Positions 51,365 through 61,689 are shown, counted from the first letter of the stretch. The stretch: DNA of 64,000 nt from an uncultured Saprospiraceae bacterium (GCA_937980645.1 CALJPQ010000022.1:62001-126000), one strand, 5' to 3'. The notes: a model not told the origin generated them from the letters alone. Translations and numbers: made by a program.

Positions 51365-53035
51365 ATGTCTGTATCGCCTTTGCTTTCCGTTCGCGATTTG
51401 CGCGTATCCTTTGGGCCTCCGGGCCGGGCGGTGGCGGCACTCAAAGGGCTGACGTTTGACCTTTTAACAAGTGAGTCGCTGGGTGTAGTGGGCGAGTCAG
51501 GTTCGGGCAAGAGCACGCTGGCACTGGCTGTGATGGGGTTATTGCCCCCTGAAGCGCGCGTGGAGGGGCAGGTGCTGCTCGGCGATGCTCCGTTTTCGGC
51601 GCAAATGCGCGGGCGTGCCATGGGCATGGTCTTTCAAGAGCCGGCCACGGCGTTACATCCGCTGTTTCGCTGTGGGTTTCAGATAGAGGAGGCCGTTCGG
51701 CAGCATCAGGGTTTGCCCGCGCGAGAGGCGCGCCGTCGAGTGTTGGCTTTGCTAGAGCGCGTGCAGTTGGCCGAGCCAGAGCGCGTATTCCGGGCCTACC
51801 CGCACGAGCTGTCGGGCGGGCAACGGCAGCGGGTCATGCTGGCTATGGCTTTGGCCGGTCGTCCGCGCCTGCTCATTGCCGACGAGCCAACGACAGCGCT
51901 GGACACCGTTACCCAGCAGGGCATTTTGCAACTGCTACAGCACTTGCGGCGCGAAGAAGGCCTGTCGCTGCTGTTCATCAGCCACGACCTGGGCGTCATC
52001 GGGCGCGTGGCCGACAGAGTACTCGTTTTGCGCGAAGGCGAGGCCGTAGAAACGGATACTGCCAAAAAGTTGCTCCGCCGCCCAAAGCATGCCTACACGC
52101 GCGGTCTGCTGGCCTGCCGACCGACTACTCAACAGCGCTTAGAGCGGCTGCCCTCCCTGAGCGAAGCACTGCGCACCGGCGAGGCCTATGTGCCACCGCC
52201 GCCAAGAGCCGCCGAAGACGTGGCGCGTCGGCGTGCGCATTTGTACGCTCAAACACCCGTGATACGCACCGAAAAAGTGAGCGTCCGCTACCCGGTGCAC
52301 CGCTATTTCTGGTCGAAAGCGCAGCACTGGATAGAAGCGCTGAGGGAAATCAGCCTGGAGGTTTTTCCCGGTGAAATGTTCGGCATCGCCGGCGAGTCGG
52401 GTTCAGGCAAGAGCACGCTGGGCCGCATCCTGGCCGGCTTGCAAATGCCTTCGGACGGGCGGGTGCATTACCGCAGCCTGCCGCTCGACACCATGCCGCC
52501 TGAGGTGCAGCGCCAGATGCGCCGCGAAGTGCAGCTCGTATTTCAGGACCCCTACCGCTCGCTTAACCCACGCCTGACAGTGGGCGAGGCTCTGCGCGAA
52601 CCCATGGCCGCACACCGGCTGCACGCTACCGAACGCCAGCGCCAGAGCGCCGTGGCCGAACTGCTGGAGCGCGTCGGGCTACCACCCGATTTCAGCCGCC
52701 GCTACCCACACGAACTCTCCGGCGGACAGCGGCAGCGCGTCTGCCTGGCGCGTGCGCTCTCCGTGCAACCCCGCCTGCTCGTATGCGACGAAATCACTTC
52801 CGCCTTAGACGTGTCTGTACAGGCCGACATCCTCAACCTGCTGCTCGACCTGCAGCGTCATTCGGGCCTGACATGCATCCTCATCTCGCACGACCTAAGC
52901 GTACTGTACCAGATGTGCGACCGCATACTGGTGCTCCAACAGGGCCAAGCCGATGCCCTGGATACCCCCGAACGCCTGCTCGCCAACCCTCCAACGCCCT
53001 ATGTGCACCAATTGATAGACGCCCTGCCGCGCTAA
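51365..53035 (+). CDS. ABC transporter ATPase with two nucleotide-binding domains (oligopeptide/nickel type)
   Basis: 556 residues from the ATG at 51365. Two complete ATPase domains are fused. The first has Walker A GESGSGKS at 43-50, signature LSGGQRQR and Walker B LLIADEP; the second has Walker A GESGSGKS, LSGGQRQR and LLVCDEI with ITSALD. Each is followed by an oligopeptide-type C-terminal extension (LLRRPKHAYTRGLL; LLANPPTPYVHQLIDALP), as in DppD/DppF fusions and YejF. Permease and binding-protein genes are absent nearby, so its partners are unlinked. Confidence 0.92.
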   Translation: MSVSPLLSVRDLRVSFGPPGRAVAALKGLTFDLLTSESLGVVGESGSGKSTLALAVMGLLPPEARVEGQVLLGDAPFSAQMRGRAMGMVFQEPATALHPLFRCGFQIEEAVRQHQGLPAREARRRVLALLERVQLAEPERVFRAYPHELSGGQRQRVMLAMALAGRPRLLIADEPTTALDTVTQQGILQLLQHLRREEGLSLLFISHDLGVIGRVADRVLVLREGEAVETDTAKKLLRRPKHAYTRGLLACRPTTQQRLERLPSLSEALRTGEAYVPPPPRAAEDVARRRAHLYAQTPVIRTEKVSVRYPVHRYFWSKAQHWIEALREISLEVFPGEMFGIAGESGSGKSTLGRILAGLQMPSDGRVHYRSLPLDTMPPEVQRQMRREVQLVFQDPYRSLNPRLTVGEALREPMAAHRLHATERQRQSAVAELLERVGLPPDFSRRYPHELSGGQRQRVCLARALSVQPRLLVCDEITSALDVSVQADILNLLLDLQRHSGLTCILISHDLSVLYQMCDRILVLQQGQADALDTPERLLANPPTPYVHQLIDALPR

Positions 53036-53068
53036 CCTTTGCCGCCTCTCGCCTGCTTTCAACGCACT

Positions 53069-53980
53069 ATGGACTTTGGAAAACTGCCCTCCGTGGATGC
53101 CGTGGACTTCTCGCTGCCGCCAGAACCACCGGAAAATGCCGAAGTACTGGACGGCATCCGCCGCTCCCTGCGCGTGTACGTGGGTGCCACCGGCTACAAC
53201 ATGAAAGCATGGGTAGGTCGCTGGTATCCTGCCGGCACACCAGAACGCCAATTTCTTGCCGGCTACGGCCGACAGTTCAACACCATCGAGTTCAACACGA
53301 CGCATTACCGCATTCCGGACGCCGCCACCGTAGCGCGCTGGCGCACAGCCGTGCCCGACGATTTCCGCTTTTGCCCCAAAATTCCACAAACGGTTAGCCA
53401 TGCCCGCCGATTGATAGGCGCTCGCGCCGATATGGAACAGTTTTGCGACGCCATCCTGGGCTTAGGCGATGTGTTGGGCTGCTGCTTTATGCAACTCCCA
53501 CCGCACTTTGGCCCAGAGCGCCTGACCGATTTGGCGTACTTTCTGGAGGTATTTGCCCCGAAAATCCCGTTAGCCGTCGAGGTGCGTCATCCAGCCTTCT
53601 TTTCCGACACCGAAGCCGGGCAGGCGCTGTTTTCGCTCCTGCATGCCCACCAGACGACTGCCGTAATCACCGATGTGGCCGGGCGGCGCGACGTGTGCCA
53701 CGGGCGCCTGACCACCCGCCGCACACTCATCCGCTTCGTGGGCAATGCTTTGCACCCCACCGACTTCTCCCGCACCCGCGCATGGGCCGAACGCCTGGCT
53801 TATTGGGCCGAAAAGGGCCTGGAAGAGACCTATTTCTTTGGCCACGAACCCGACAACCTGCTCGCACCCGAACTGGCGGCCTTTGCTGTACAAACCTTCC
53901 GCCAACACTTGCCAAACGCCCAACTGCGCGGCCCAACCCCCGAAATACCCCCAGCCCGACAAATGACCTTATTTCAATAG
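53069..53980 (+). CDS. DUF72 (YecE) family protein
   Basis: 303 residues from the ATG at 53069. The TIM-barrel DUF72 signature is present: VYVGATGYNMKAWVGRWYP, FNTIEFNTTHYRIP, FRFCPKIPQTVSH, LGCCFMQLPPHFGP, AVEVRHPAFF, and a late ETYFFGHEPDNLLAP. The function of the family is unknown, with a possible link to nucleic acid or iron-sulphur proteins. It begins 33 bases after the ABC ATPase and may share its transcript. Confidence 0.9.
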   Translation: MDFGKLPSVDAVDFSLPPEPPENAEVLDGIRRSLRVYVGATGYNMKAWVGRWYPAGTPERQFLAGYGRQFNTIEFNTTHYRIPDAATVARWRTAVPDDFRFCPKIPQTVSHARRLIGARADMEQFCDAILGLGDVLGCCFMQLPPHFGPERLTDLAYFLEVFAPKIPLAVEVRHPAFFSDTEAGQALFSLLHAHQTTAVITDVAGRRDVCHGRLTTRRTLIRFVGNALHPTDFSRTRAWAERLAYWAEKGLEETYFFGHEPDNLLAPELAAFAVQTFRQHLPNAQLRGPTPEIPPARQMTLFQ

Positions 53981-54068
53981 GTTGGCTCTTTTTGGCCAAA
54001 CCCATTGCGCACCGTGCCAGGGTAAATGCAGACTTTTGCCGCCAGATACGGCACCCTTTCCCCTTGTC

Positions 54069-56156
54069 ATGGAAGAATACCCCTTCGTCCACCGCGATAT
54101 TTCCTGGCTCTCCTTCAATTACCGCGTTTTGCAGGAGGCCAAAGACGCCTCCGTGCCCTTGCTGGAACGCCTGAAGTTTCTGGCCATTTACTCGTCCAAC
54201 CTCGACGAGTTTTTCCGCATCCGCGTGGCCAACATCCGAAACCTGAAAAAGGTCGGTAAAAAAACCAAAGCCGAGCTGGACTTCGTGCCCGGCGAGGTGC
54301 TCAAGCAAATCCACCAAATTGTCAATCGCCACCAGGAGGAGGTTTCCTGGATTTTTGAAAATCAAATAGTGCCCGAATTGGCCCGGCACAACATCCATAT
54401 CCTGCGCCGCCTCGACCTGAACGCCGAGCAGCGCCATTTCGTGGAAAACTACTTCCACGACCACCTGCTGCCGTTCGTCATGCCGGTGCTGTTGGTCAAA
54501 CACCGCATCCGCCCTTTTTTGGCCAATGCACACCTCTATTTAGCAGTGCACCTGCGCCCCAAAAAGAAGCCACTGGCCCCCAGCGAGTATGCCTTAGTCA
54601 AAATTCCTTCCGACCAGCTGCCGCGCTTCGTCCCGCTGCCCTCCGAACCCGGACGCCACGACGTCATCTTGCTCGACGACATCGTGCGCCACTCGGTATC
54701 GTGGCTCTTCCCGGGCTACGACATCCAGGACACCTATTCTATCAAACTCACCCGCGACGCCGAACTTTACATTGATGACGAGTTTTCGGGTGATTTGGTG
54801 GAAAAAATCAAGGCCAGCTTAGCCAAACGTCAGGTCGGCCCAACGAGCCGCTTCGTCTATGACCGCGAAATGCCGCAGCACTTGCTGGAATACCTCAAGG
54901 AAACCTTCGACTTAGGCAAAAACGACATGCTGCCCGAAGGGCGCTACCACAACAACTTCGATTTTTTCCGCTTCCCGGATTTCGGGATGCACCACCTGAA
55001 GAACAAACCGCTGCCGCCGTTGCCACATCCGGTGCTACATCACGCCGAGGCTCCCTTCGATGCTATTCGCACCGGCGACCAGCTGCTGCATTATCCCTAC
55101 CATTCCTACGACGCAGTGGTGAACTTCTTCCAGCATGCTGCCGAAGACCCCAACGTTACGCACATCAAAATCATTCAATACCGCGTGGCGCGCCGCAGCC
55201 GCATTATGGAAGCGCTCATGGAAGCCGTGCGCCGCGGCAAACAGGTGTCGGTGTTTGTCGAAATCAAGGCGCGCTTCGATGAGGCGGCCAACTTAGAGTG
55301 GGGCGAACGCTTAGAGCGCGCTGGCGTGCGCGTCTATTACTCGTTCCCGGGTGTCAAGGTGCATTCCAAACTCGCCTTGGTACGCCGCATGGAAGGCGGC
55401 AAACCCCGCCTGTACGCCTATCTGTCCACCGGCAATTTCCACGAGGAAACGGCCCAGATTTACTCCGATCTCGGCCTCTTTACCGCCGACCCGCGCCTGA
55501 CCAGTGAGGTGAGTAACCTGTTTTCTTTTCTGGAAAACGTCAAACCACCCCGGCAGGAGTTCAAGCACCTGATGGTGGGCAAATTCAACCTGCGCCCTGC
55601 CCTATATGCCCTCATTGACGCTGAAATTGCAGCCGCGCGGGCCGGAAAGCCCGCTCATATCATCATCAAAACCAACAACCTGGAGGACAAAGAGGTCGTC
55701 CGAAAACTCTACGAGGCCTCGCAAGCCGGCGTCCGCATTCAGCTCATCGTTCGCAGCATTTGCTGCTTAGCGCCCGGCATCCCGGAGGTGAGCGATAACA
55801 TTGAGGCCATCAGCATCGTGGACCGCTTCCTCGAACATGCGCGCGTGTTCATCTTCCACCACGGCGGCGAAGAACGCATCTTCCTCTCAAGCGCCGACCT
55901 GATGCAGCGCAACCTGTCGTATCGCATCGAAACGGCCTTTCCTATTTACGACCCCGCGCTCAAGGCTGAAATCCGAGACATCATCAACCTGCAACTGGAA
56001 GACAACGTCAAAGCCCGCTGCATTGACGCCGACGCGCTCAACCGCTATCGCCGCACCGAAAGCGACATCCCGGTGCGCGCGCAATTGGAAACCTATTTCT
56101 ACTACAAGCGCAAAAGTGAACAGGCGCATCACGGCAGCGCCCAGAAGTCGGTGTAA
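54069..56156 (+). CDS. ppk1: Polyphosphate kinase 1
   Basis: 695 residues from the ATG at 54069. It makes polyphosphate from ATP. The N-domain start (PFVHRDISWLSFNYRVLQEA), the SNLDEFFRIR block, the catalytic histidine region GVKVHSKLALVRR, the YLSTGNFHEETAQIYSD segment and the second HKD-like region (FHHGGEERIFLSSADLMQRNLS) are all in order. Length fits Ppk1. It occupies its own unit, with a strong bidirectional terminator after it. Together with alkaline phosphatase it indicates active phosphate storage and recovery. Confidence 0.96.
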   Translation: MEEYPFVHRDISWLSFNYRVLQEAKDASVPLLERLKFLAIYSSNLDEFFRIRVANIRNLKKVGKKTKAELDFVPGEVLKQIHQIVNRHQEEVSWIFENQIVPELARHNIHILRRLDLNAEQRHFVENYFHDHLLPFVMPVLLVKHRIRPFLANAHLYLAVHLRPKKKPLAPSEYALVKIPSDQLPRFVPLPSEPGRHDVILLDDIVRHSVSWLFPGYDIQDTYSIKLTRDAELYIDDEFSGDLVEKIKASLAKRQVGPTSRFVYDREMPQHLLEYLKETFDLGKNDMLPEGRYHNNFDFFRFPDFGMHHLKNKPLPPLPHPVLHHAEAPFDAIRTGDQLLHYPYHSYDAVVNFFQHAAEDPNVTHIKIIQYRVARRSRIMEALMEAVRRGKQVSVFVEIKARFDEAANLEWGERLERAGVRVYYSFPGVKVHSKLALVRRMEGGKPRLYAYLSTGNFHEETAQIYSDLGLFTADPRLTSEVSNLFSFLENVKPPRQEFKHLMVGKFNLRPALYALIDAEIAAARAGKPAHIIIKTNNLEDKEVVRKLYEASQAGVRIQLIVRSICCLAPGIPEVSDNIEAISIVDRFLEHARVFIFHHGGEERIFLSSADLMQRNLSYRIETAFPIYDPALKAEIRDIINLQLEDNVKARCIDADALNRYRRTESDIPVRAQLETYFYYKRKSEQAHHGSAQKSV

Positions 56157-56235
56157 CAATCCCGAAAGGCATGGTAGCCTCCGGCCGTTTGGGAAGCCTT
56201 GCCAAAAACCGTGCGCCGCATTGGCCATGAATCAG

Positions 56236-56271
56236 GCTGCCGTTGTCGGGCAACATACCGACAACGGCAGC
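56236..56271. terminator. Bidirectional hairpin terminator
   Basis: A perfect 14-bp stem (GCTGCCGTTGTCGG at 56236-56249 with 56258-56271) with an 8-base loop, between the convergent ppk1 and adhesin-like genes. T-runs are weak. Confidence 0.65.
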
Positions 56272-56330
56272 GGTTTCGCATGGTTATCCAACAAGTGCTT
56301 AGCGGCAGCTGCTGGGTTGTTCTTCCCTGG

Positions 56331-59300
56331 TCAGTCCACTATCGTTACATCTCCGCGCATTTGGATGCGTTCGCCGCCACCCAGTTCGATGTCGGCCCAC
56401 CAGGTGAAGACTTCCGGGTTGAGGCGGCGTCCGTTGTAGGTGCCGTCCCAGCCGTTGCGGTAGTCGTTGGGCAGCATGTCGTCGCGCAGGAAAATGAGGT
56501 TGCCCCAGCGGTCGAAGACCTGGAGGCGGCGAATGGCCTTCACGGCGCCTTCGCGGGCGAAGATGAGGAAGGTGCTGTTCAGCCCATCGGCAGCGCCGGG
56601 CTTGATGACGTTGGGCACATAGATGTCGGGGTCGCCCACGCGAATGACGAGGTTGGCATGGGCCTGGCAGCCGTCTTTGTTCACCAATGTAACCTTGTAG
56701 CGCCCCGATTGGAAAGGCTGGGCCGTGAACTCGTTCACCTTGTCGGTCGGGGTGATGCCCGTCGGAGGCGACCAGGTGATGCTTTGCACCTCACCAGGTG
56801 GGATGTTAATTTGCAGGAAGATGCGCTCGCTTTCGCCGTATTCGAGCGAGATTTCAGGCGTAACGCTCACCTCCGGCTCGATGGGCGGGAAGAGGGTAAA
56901 CACCGTTTCGTATTCGCAGCCGTTGGCGTCTTGCACTACAATTTCATAATTGCCAGGCTTCAGATTGCCAAAGGTCTCCTGTGAGAAGAAATCGCGCCCT
57001 TCGTTGATGGAGAAAACATACGGGCCTATGCCTCCTACTACCCCCAGCACCTGCACCGACCCGGGCTGATTGTTGCAAGCGGGCTGCTTGATGTTGAGAT
57101 TGAGCGCAGTGGGGTAGTTGGTGTTTTCTGTTACTACGGTCTGGGCAGTGGCTGTGCATCCGTTGACCGTGTTCGTTACCAGCAGTACGTACGTTCCCGG
57201 CGCACTGGCGCTGATGGTGGGGCTGTTGCTGGGGCCGACGATGCGCCCATCGGCGGTGCTCCAGGCATAGGTGAAGTTGGCGCCTGCGGAGGAGCCGTTG
57301 CTGTTGAGGCCCACTTCGCGCACCGAGCAGGTGAGTTCGCCGAGCGTGCGTGCAGCGGCATTGGGTGGCGTTACATCTTTAGAGGCAGCGGCGCTGGCCA
57401 CGGCCGTACAGCCGTTGGCGTCGGTAACGGTGGCCGCGTATGTGCCGCTGTTGGTGAAGGTCGTTGTTGGGGTATTACTACCCGTGTTCCAGGCATATTG
57501 GTAAGGCAGCACACCGCCTTGCGCGCTCACCCGTGCACTGCCGGTAGGGGTGTAGCAGTTGATGTTGACCACATCCAGCACCATGGCAGTCAGCTGTGGC
57601 GGCTCCGTGAGCGCAGCTACAGCCGTGGCCGTACAACCTTGCGGGGTGGTTACCGTCAGAGCATAGACGCCTGCAGGTTGGTTGACCAACACCGGCAGAT
57701 TGCCGCCCGTGCTCCATTGATATGTTACGGTACTGGCATTGGTGGTTACGTTGGGCTGAATGGATCCGCGCCCGCCAAAACACGGTGGGTTGTTTGGCGT
57801 CAGGCTAACGGATACCGAGAACGTTTGAGCCGTAGCGGTTCCGCTCACCGTGCCCGTGCAGCCGGCCTGAGAGACCACCGACGTGAGGGTGTACGTTCCG
57901 CTTTGCGATACCGTGAAGGTGGCGGGCGATGAGGTGAACGTCTGCGATACGGGTGTGCCCGCGGCGTTGATGCCTACCAACCACGGGCCGTTGCCGGTGA
58001 AGTTGAGCGTAATCTCACCCTGTGCACCCGCACAGAACTGGGCTGCGCCGCTGATGCTGGCCGTGGGTGTCAGGTCAACGGTTGCCGTAGCGGCTGCCAC
58101 AGCCGTCAGACCGCAAGCATCCGAGACCGTGAGCGAGTAGGCGTTGCTGCCCTGCGCCGTTTGCACGAGTGTAGGCGCTGTCGTGTTGTTACTCCACTGG
58201 TAGGTGTAGGGTGGCAGGCCACCCGAAACAACAGGTGTCAGCACGGCATTAGCGCTGCATGCCAGATGGTCGTTCAAGGTGGCGGATACAGGCAGGTAAT
58301 CTTCAATGACGAAGGTAACCTCCTGTTGCTCGCAGCTGCATGAGTTTTCGATGCGGATTTTGAACCACTCCGAGCCTTCGGTCAGCTGGTCCAGAATGAC
58401 GTTTACCGGCACAAGCACTTGCGTCTGCCCGGCGGGAATGACAATGGAAGTGGGCAGCGGTTCAAAGTCCACGCCCATTTGGGCCGTGCTGTTGGGGTCG
58501 AGGGTGTAGTTGACCGTGAGCGGTTGGCTGATGTCGCCCGTGCCGCGGTAGAAGCGGATAAAGCTGTTAGCGCAGCCTTCGCGCGTAAAGGCCTGATTGG
58601 TCGAAGGATAGACCACCTCGGCCAGCACGCGCCCGCCGGCGCTAAACGAATTGGCCCGTAGGAAGACTGCTGAGGCAAAGTTAGCGTCGCCGATGTCGGC
58701 AATGGCCAGCTTGATGCGATACGTGGCGCACGGGATGAGGTTGGCGCGCGCCGTCAGCACGGTAGTGAAGCCATCGAGCTGAATGTCGTTGAGGTTGACC
58801 ACCGGCTGGAAAGTGCAAATGCCCTGGTTGTTGTTGTTGCGATAGTAGGCCTGGTTTTTCAGGTGGTTGACGTTGTTGACCGTAATAGGCGTGTTTGTAC
58901 CCGGTATGACGGCTAAGTTGAGCAAGCCGTTAATGCCTGGGCCGCTGATGAAGAACCCAAAAGCGTCGTTGTACTGGCTGTTGACGTATTCGCAATACTC
59001 CTCGGAGCCAAACACGAAGTCGAACTGTACCATATCGGTAGTGGGCTTGAAGTCGAATTCGATGATGCTCACGTCGTACTGGTTGCCGTTGGTCAGCGTG
59101 GCGATAGCGGGGTCATTAGGCGAGTCATCGCCAAAGCCGCCGTTGGCGTTGGGCAGGTTATTGGGGCCTGGCAGGATACTGGTTGGGCCGGTGCACAACA
59201 CCAGGCCGTTGCTGATATTGATGGTGCTCTGGCCCTGCGAGAAGGTGCCTCGCGAGCGGCTATCGCCCCGGCTGCTGATGTTTTTTACATCGAAGCAATC

Positions 59301-59819
59301 ACCGCCAATGAGCACATTCGTAACCAATTGGGTGGCGCTGTTGCCCTGGGTAGTAACCAGATTGGCAGCTGCTGACTCGGCCAGTTTTTCCACTAATTTC
59401 TGCTGGGCTTCGGCCCGTTCGGGGCAGTCCAGACAGCCTACCGACAGGTACATCGGTATTTCCGTGTTTGGGCCGGTGGAGGCGTTGGCATTCACCTCAA
59501 GCGCCAAGCATTCGCCCACAGCGCGGACGCGCAGTGCCTCTGGACGCCCTGGCAAGGGCTGGACGAGGAGGTCGGGCGCCGCCGAACGCAGTTCAAAATC
59601 GGCTTCCTGACCGTAAAAGGCAGCATTGGCAACGAACTGGTACGTTTTGCCGGCTTCCAGGCCGCAGATGCGGAATGTCGTCTTTCCCGGAAAGACATTC
59701 ATAGGCGCCCGATGCGGCAGGGCAGGTAGCGTAATGTCTTGCGGTTGGTTTTGTCCGTGCGAGGCGGTCGCGAAAAGGAGGGTGCACAGCACCGAGAGTA
59801 GTGTTTCCCGTTGTAACAT
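56331..59819 (-). CDS. Large adhesin-like protein with choice-of-anchor L domain and T9SS type B C-terminus
   Basis: 1162 residues from the ATG at 59819. A signal peptide is followed by a region of unknown fold, a choice-of-anchor L domain (about 165-420, with the FVFGSEEYCEYVNSQYNDAFGFFISG core), a Calx-beta-like domain (about 425-520), several PKD/SprB-type repeats (each with GGxxPYxYxWSxG and TVTDxxGC, about 525-1000), and a gliding-motility-type C-terminal domain (IYVPNVIKPGAADGLNSTFLIF to MRGDVTIVD) that marks T9SS type B cargo. It should be a surface or released adhesin. No catalytic motif is seen. Confidence 0.92.
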   Translation of the reverse strand: MLQRETLLSVLCTLLFATASHGQNQPQDITLPALPHRAPMNVFPGKTTFRICGLEAGKTYQFVANAAFYGQEADFELRSAAPDLLVQPLPGRPEALRVRAVGECLALEVNANASTGPNTEIPMYLSVGCLDCPERAEAQQKLVEKLAESAAANLVTTQGNSATQLVTNVLIGGDCFDVKNISSRGDSRSRGTFSQGQSTINISNGLVLCTGPTSILPGPNNLPNANGGFGDDSPNDPAIATLTNGNQYDVSIIEFDFKPTTDMVQFDFVFGSEEYCEYVNSQYNDAFGFFISGPGINGLLNLAVIPGTNTPITVNNVNHLKNQAYYRNNNNQGICTFQPVVNLNDIQLDGFTTVLTARANLIPCATYRIKLAIADIGDANFASAVFLRANSFSAGGRVLAEVVYPSTNQAFTREGCANSFIRFYRGTGDISQPLTVNYTLDPNSTAQMGVDFEPLPTSIVIPAGQTQVLVPVNVILDQLTEGSEWFKIRIENSCSCEQQEVTFVIEDYLPVSATLNDHLACSANAVLTPVVSGGLPPYTYQWSNNTTAPTLVQTAQGSNAYSLTVSDACGLTAVAAATATVDLTPTASISGAAQFCAGAQGEITLNFTGNGPWLVGINAAGTPVSQTFTSSPATFTVSQSGTYTLTSVVSQAGCTGTVSGTATAQTFSVSVSLTPNNPPCFGGRGSIQPNVTTNASTVTYQWSTGGNLPVLVNQPAGVYALTVTTPQGCTATAVAALTEPPQLTAMVLDVVNINCYTPTGSARVSAQGGVLPYQYAWNTGSNTPTTTFTNSGTYAATVTDANGCTAVASAAASKDVTPPNAAARTLGELTCSVREVGLNSNGSSAGANFTYAWSTADGRIVGPSNSPTISASAPGTYVLLVTNTVNGCTATAQTVVTENTNYPTALNLNIKQPACNNQPGSVQVLGVVGGIGPYVFSINEGRDFFSQETFGNLKPGNYEIVVQDANGCEYETVFTLFPPIEPEVSVTPEISLEYGESERIFLQINIPPGEVQSITWSPPTGITPTDKVNEFTAQPFQSGRYKVTLVNKDGCQAHANLVIRVGDPDIYVPNVIKPGAADGLNSTFLIFAREGAVKAIRRLQVFDRWGNLIFLRDDMLPNDYRNGWDGTYNGRRLNPEVFTWWADIELGGGERIQMRGDVTIVD

Positions 59820-60112
59820 AATGGTGCGCGATTTAAAAAAAGGATGGGTGTGGGTTTGCTCGTGCAAAACCAGGCGCGGGGACGGGAGAAAGAGTAGATT
59901 ACAGCAGCTTAAGAAGAATAGCCACAATGGCTGGAGTCCTTCTCAAGAAATTGAACGGGAGACAAAGTCAGGTGGGATTGAAAGCGCGGGCTTCTTTTGG
60001 CGGATGGTAGCCCGTGTAGTGGAAGTCGAACGCCTCGTCAGAGCCTCAACTCTGCGAGGCGAAAGTAAAAACATTTCCAAATCTGGGGGGGGCTGATTTT
60101 TTTTCTCCGGCT

Positions 60113-60928
60113 TTAGCGATAGTTCGGGCAGCGGATTTCGCCGAAATAGTACTGCAGGCCGACGCCGAGGAAGAGGTACACGTCGTTGTTTTTGCCGTTG
60201 CCGCGTTGGCGTCCGGGTTGGCCGATGTTTGCCTCGCCTGAGCGGTCGGCCAGAGCAGCGGCCAGATCGCCGCGCAAGGCCCGGATGTCGCGGACGTCGG
60301 CATAAACGCCGCTGACGTCGTCTAAATAATCGGTGAACAGGTAGCGGCTATTCAGTTCTACCGTCAGGCTCCAGCGGTATGAGAAGTCAAATTTAAGACC
60401 GAAGCCGTACGCCAGCGCGGGCTGTACGGTGGTGTACTCCTCTCCACGGAATTGCCCTTCGGTACCTAAAGGAGCCAGTCGGTACCAACGGCCTTCGTAT
60501 TCGGCTACAGGATTGAAATAGAAAAAGGCCGGCCCGGCGAACACGTAGGGGGTAAAGTAGTAATCGCGGTGCCCGTGCATGTAGGGCATGAAGTTGAACT
60601 CCAGTAACAGGGCGCCGTCCACGATGTCGCTTCGGAACGAGAGGTTGCGCGTACGCTCGTACACGTTTTTCGAGTCAGCGTCGGTAGCGCTGATGCGGCC
60701 GTAGCTGGCCCCGAAGCGCACCGCTAAGCGCTCGTTGAAGTTGTAGCGCGTCAGGATGCCCGCTGCTGGGTGGGCGCGGTTGAGGCGGTAGTTGGTGTTC
60801 AGGTCGCCAAAATAGTTAGAGGCACCTATCCAGCCACCTAATTCCCAGCCTTTCATCTGGGCAAAAGAAGCAGGATTGGAAAGGCCGAAAGCCGTGCATA
60901 GCGCCAGGAAAAATCGGAAAAGTCTCAT
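60113..60928 (-). CDS. DUF6089 outer-membrane protein, PorG-like T9SS component
   Basis: 271 residues from the ATG at 60928. A signal peptide is followed by the family signature GWELGGWIGASNYFGDLNT, then repeated barrel strands (RFGASYGRISATDADS, LLLEFNFMPYM, YYFTPYVFAGPAFFYFNP, LAYGFGLKFDFSYRWSLTVEL) and DVYLFLGVGLQYYFG near the end. The family includes PorG, an outer-membrane barrel needed for type IX secretion. It fits the presence of three T9SS cargo proteins here. A long leader of about 90 bases precedes it, with -7 element TATTTTTG at 61026-61019. Confidence 0.82.
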   Translation of the reverse strand: MRLFRFFLALCTAFGLSNPASFAQMKGWELGGWIGASNYFGDLNTNYRLNRAHPAAGILTRYNFNERLAVRFGASYGRISATDADSKNVYERTRNLSFRSDIVDGALLLEFNFMPYMHGHRDYYFTPYVFAGPAFFYFNPVAEYEGRWYRLAPLGTEGQFRGEEYTTVQPALAYGFGLKFDFSYRWSLTVELNSRYLFTDYLDDVSGVYADVRDIRALRGDLAAALADRSGEANIGQPGRQRGNGKNNDVYLFLGVGLQYYFGEIRCPNYR

Positions 60929-61236
60929 GTTATCGGTCAATAGATGCCGGTGAAGCCATTACCTGCAACGACCCGGCTGTAATCTGTTTGGGTTGCCTGC
61001 CCGCTAAAAAATAGCGCGCAAAAATAGGCGGCATTTCCCGACGGAAGCCCAAAGCGCGCATTTTCGCCGCCACAAACGCCCGCACAGGGTGTTGTGGTAT
61101 GCACACCTGACAGCCCTCCTGAACCTTTTTCGGATTGAATACCGCTGAAAAATCTACAGTCAGAATAAAAATATAAGGTGTACAAAACCTCGTATGTTCA
61201 TGCGAACTTTGTTCCTTACTGCCTAATTACGTACGT
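60929..61236. other. Divergent intergenic region between the PorG-like gene and recX
   Basis: 308 bases. The minus-strand -7 element TATTTTTG (61026-61019) serves the PorG-like gene. A weak plus-strand match (GAACTTTG near 61205-61212) may serve recX. No further gene is seen. Confidence 0.45.
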
Positions 61237-61689
61237 ATGCCCAACGATTGGACCTCCATCCGCCGCTCCTTAGAGTACTTCTGCGCCCGCCGCGAGCGCG
61301 CCCCCTCAGAGGTGCGGCGCCGCATGGCCGAACTGGGCCTGACAGAAGTGGAAGTCCAGACCCTGTGGGAATACTTGGAACGCGAGCGCTACGTGGACGA
61401 ACACCGCTACGCTCGAGCCTTTGCCAACGACAAGGTGCGTCTTGAGCGCCGGGGTCGCCAGCACATCCGCCAGGCGCTGCGCCAGAAAGGCATCTCCGCA
61501 GCCATCATTGAGCAAACCCTAAACGACCTCGACCCCGAAGAGTATGCCACCGCCTTCCGACAGGCCCTTGCTCAAAAACGCCGACATTACGCTGGCCAGC
61601 CCAATGCTTCTCTCAAAGTGCGCGCGGCCCTCTTCCGCGCCGGCTTCGAGCCGGAACTTTTCGAGCAAATAGACGACTCAGAAACCTGA
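61237..61689 (+). CDS. recX: Regulatory protein RecX
   Basis: 150 residues, typical of RecX, which binds RecA filaments and limits their activity. The three tandem three-helix repeats are visible, with the hallmark YVDEHRYARAFANDKVRLERRGRQHIRQALRQKGI block and a C-terminal third repeat (SLKVRAALFRAGFEPELFEQI). recA is not in the window, as in many genomes. A 103-base gap separates it from the precursor-peptide gene on the same strand. Confidence 0.93.
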   Translation: MPNDWTSIRRSLEYFCARRERAPSEVRRRMAELGLTEVEVQTLWEYLERERYVDEHRYARAFANDKVRLERRGRQHIRQALRQKGISAAIIEQTLNDLDPEEYATAFRQALAQKRRHYAGQPNASLKVRAALFRAGFEPELFEQIDDSET

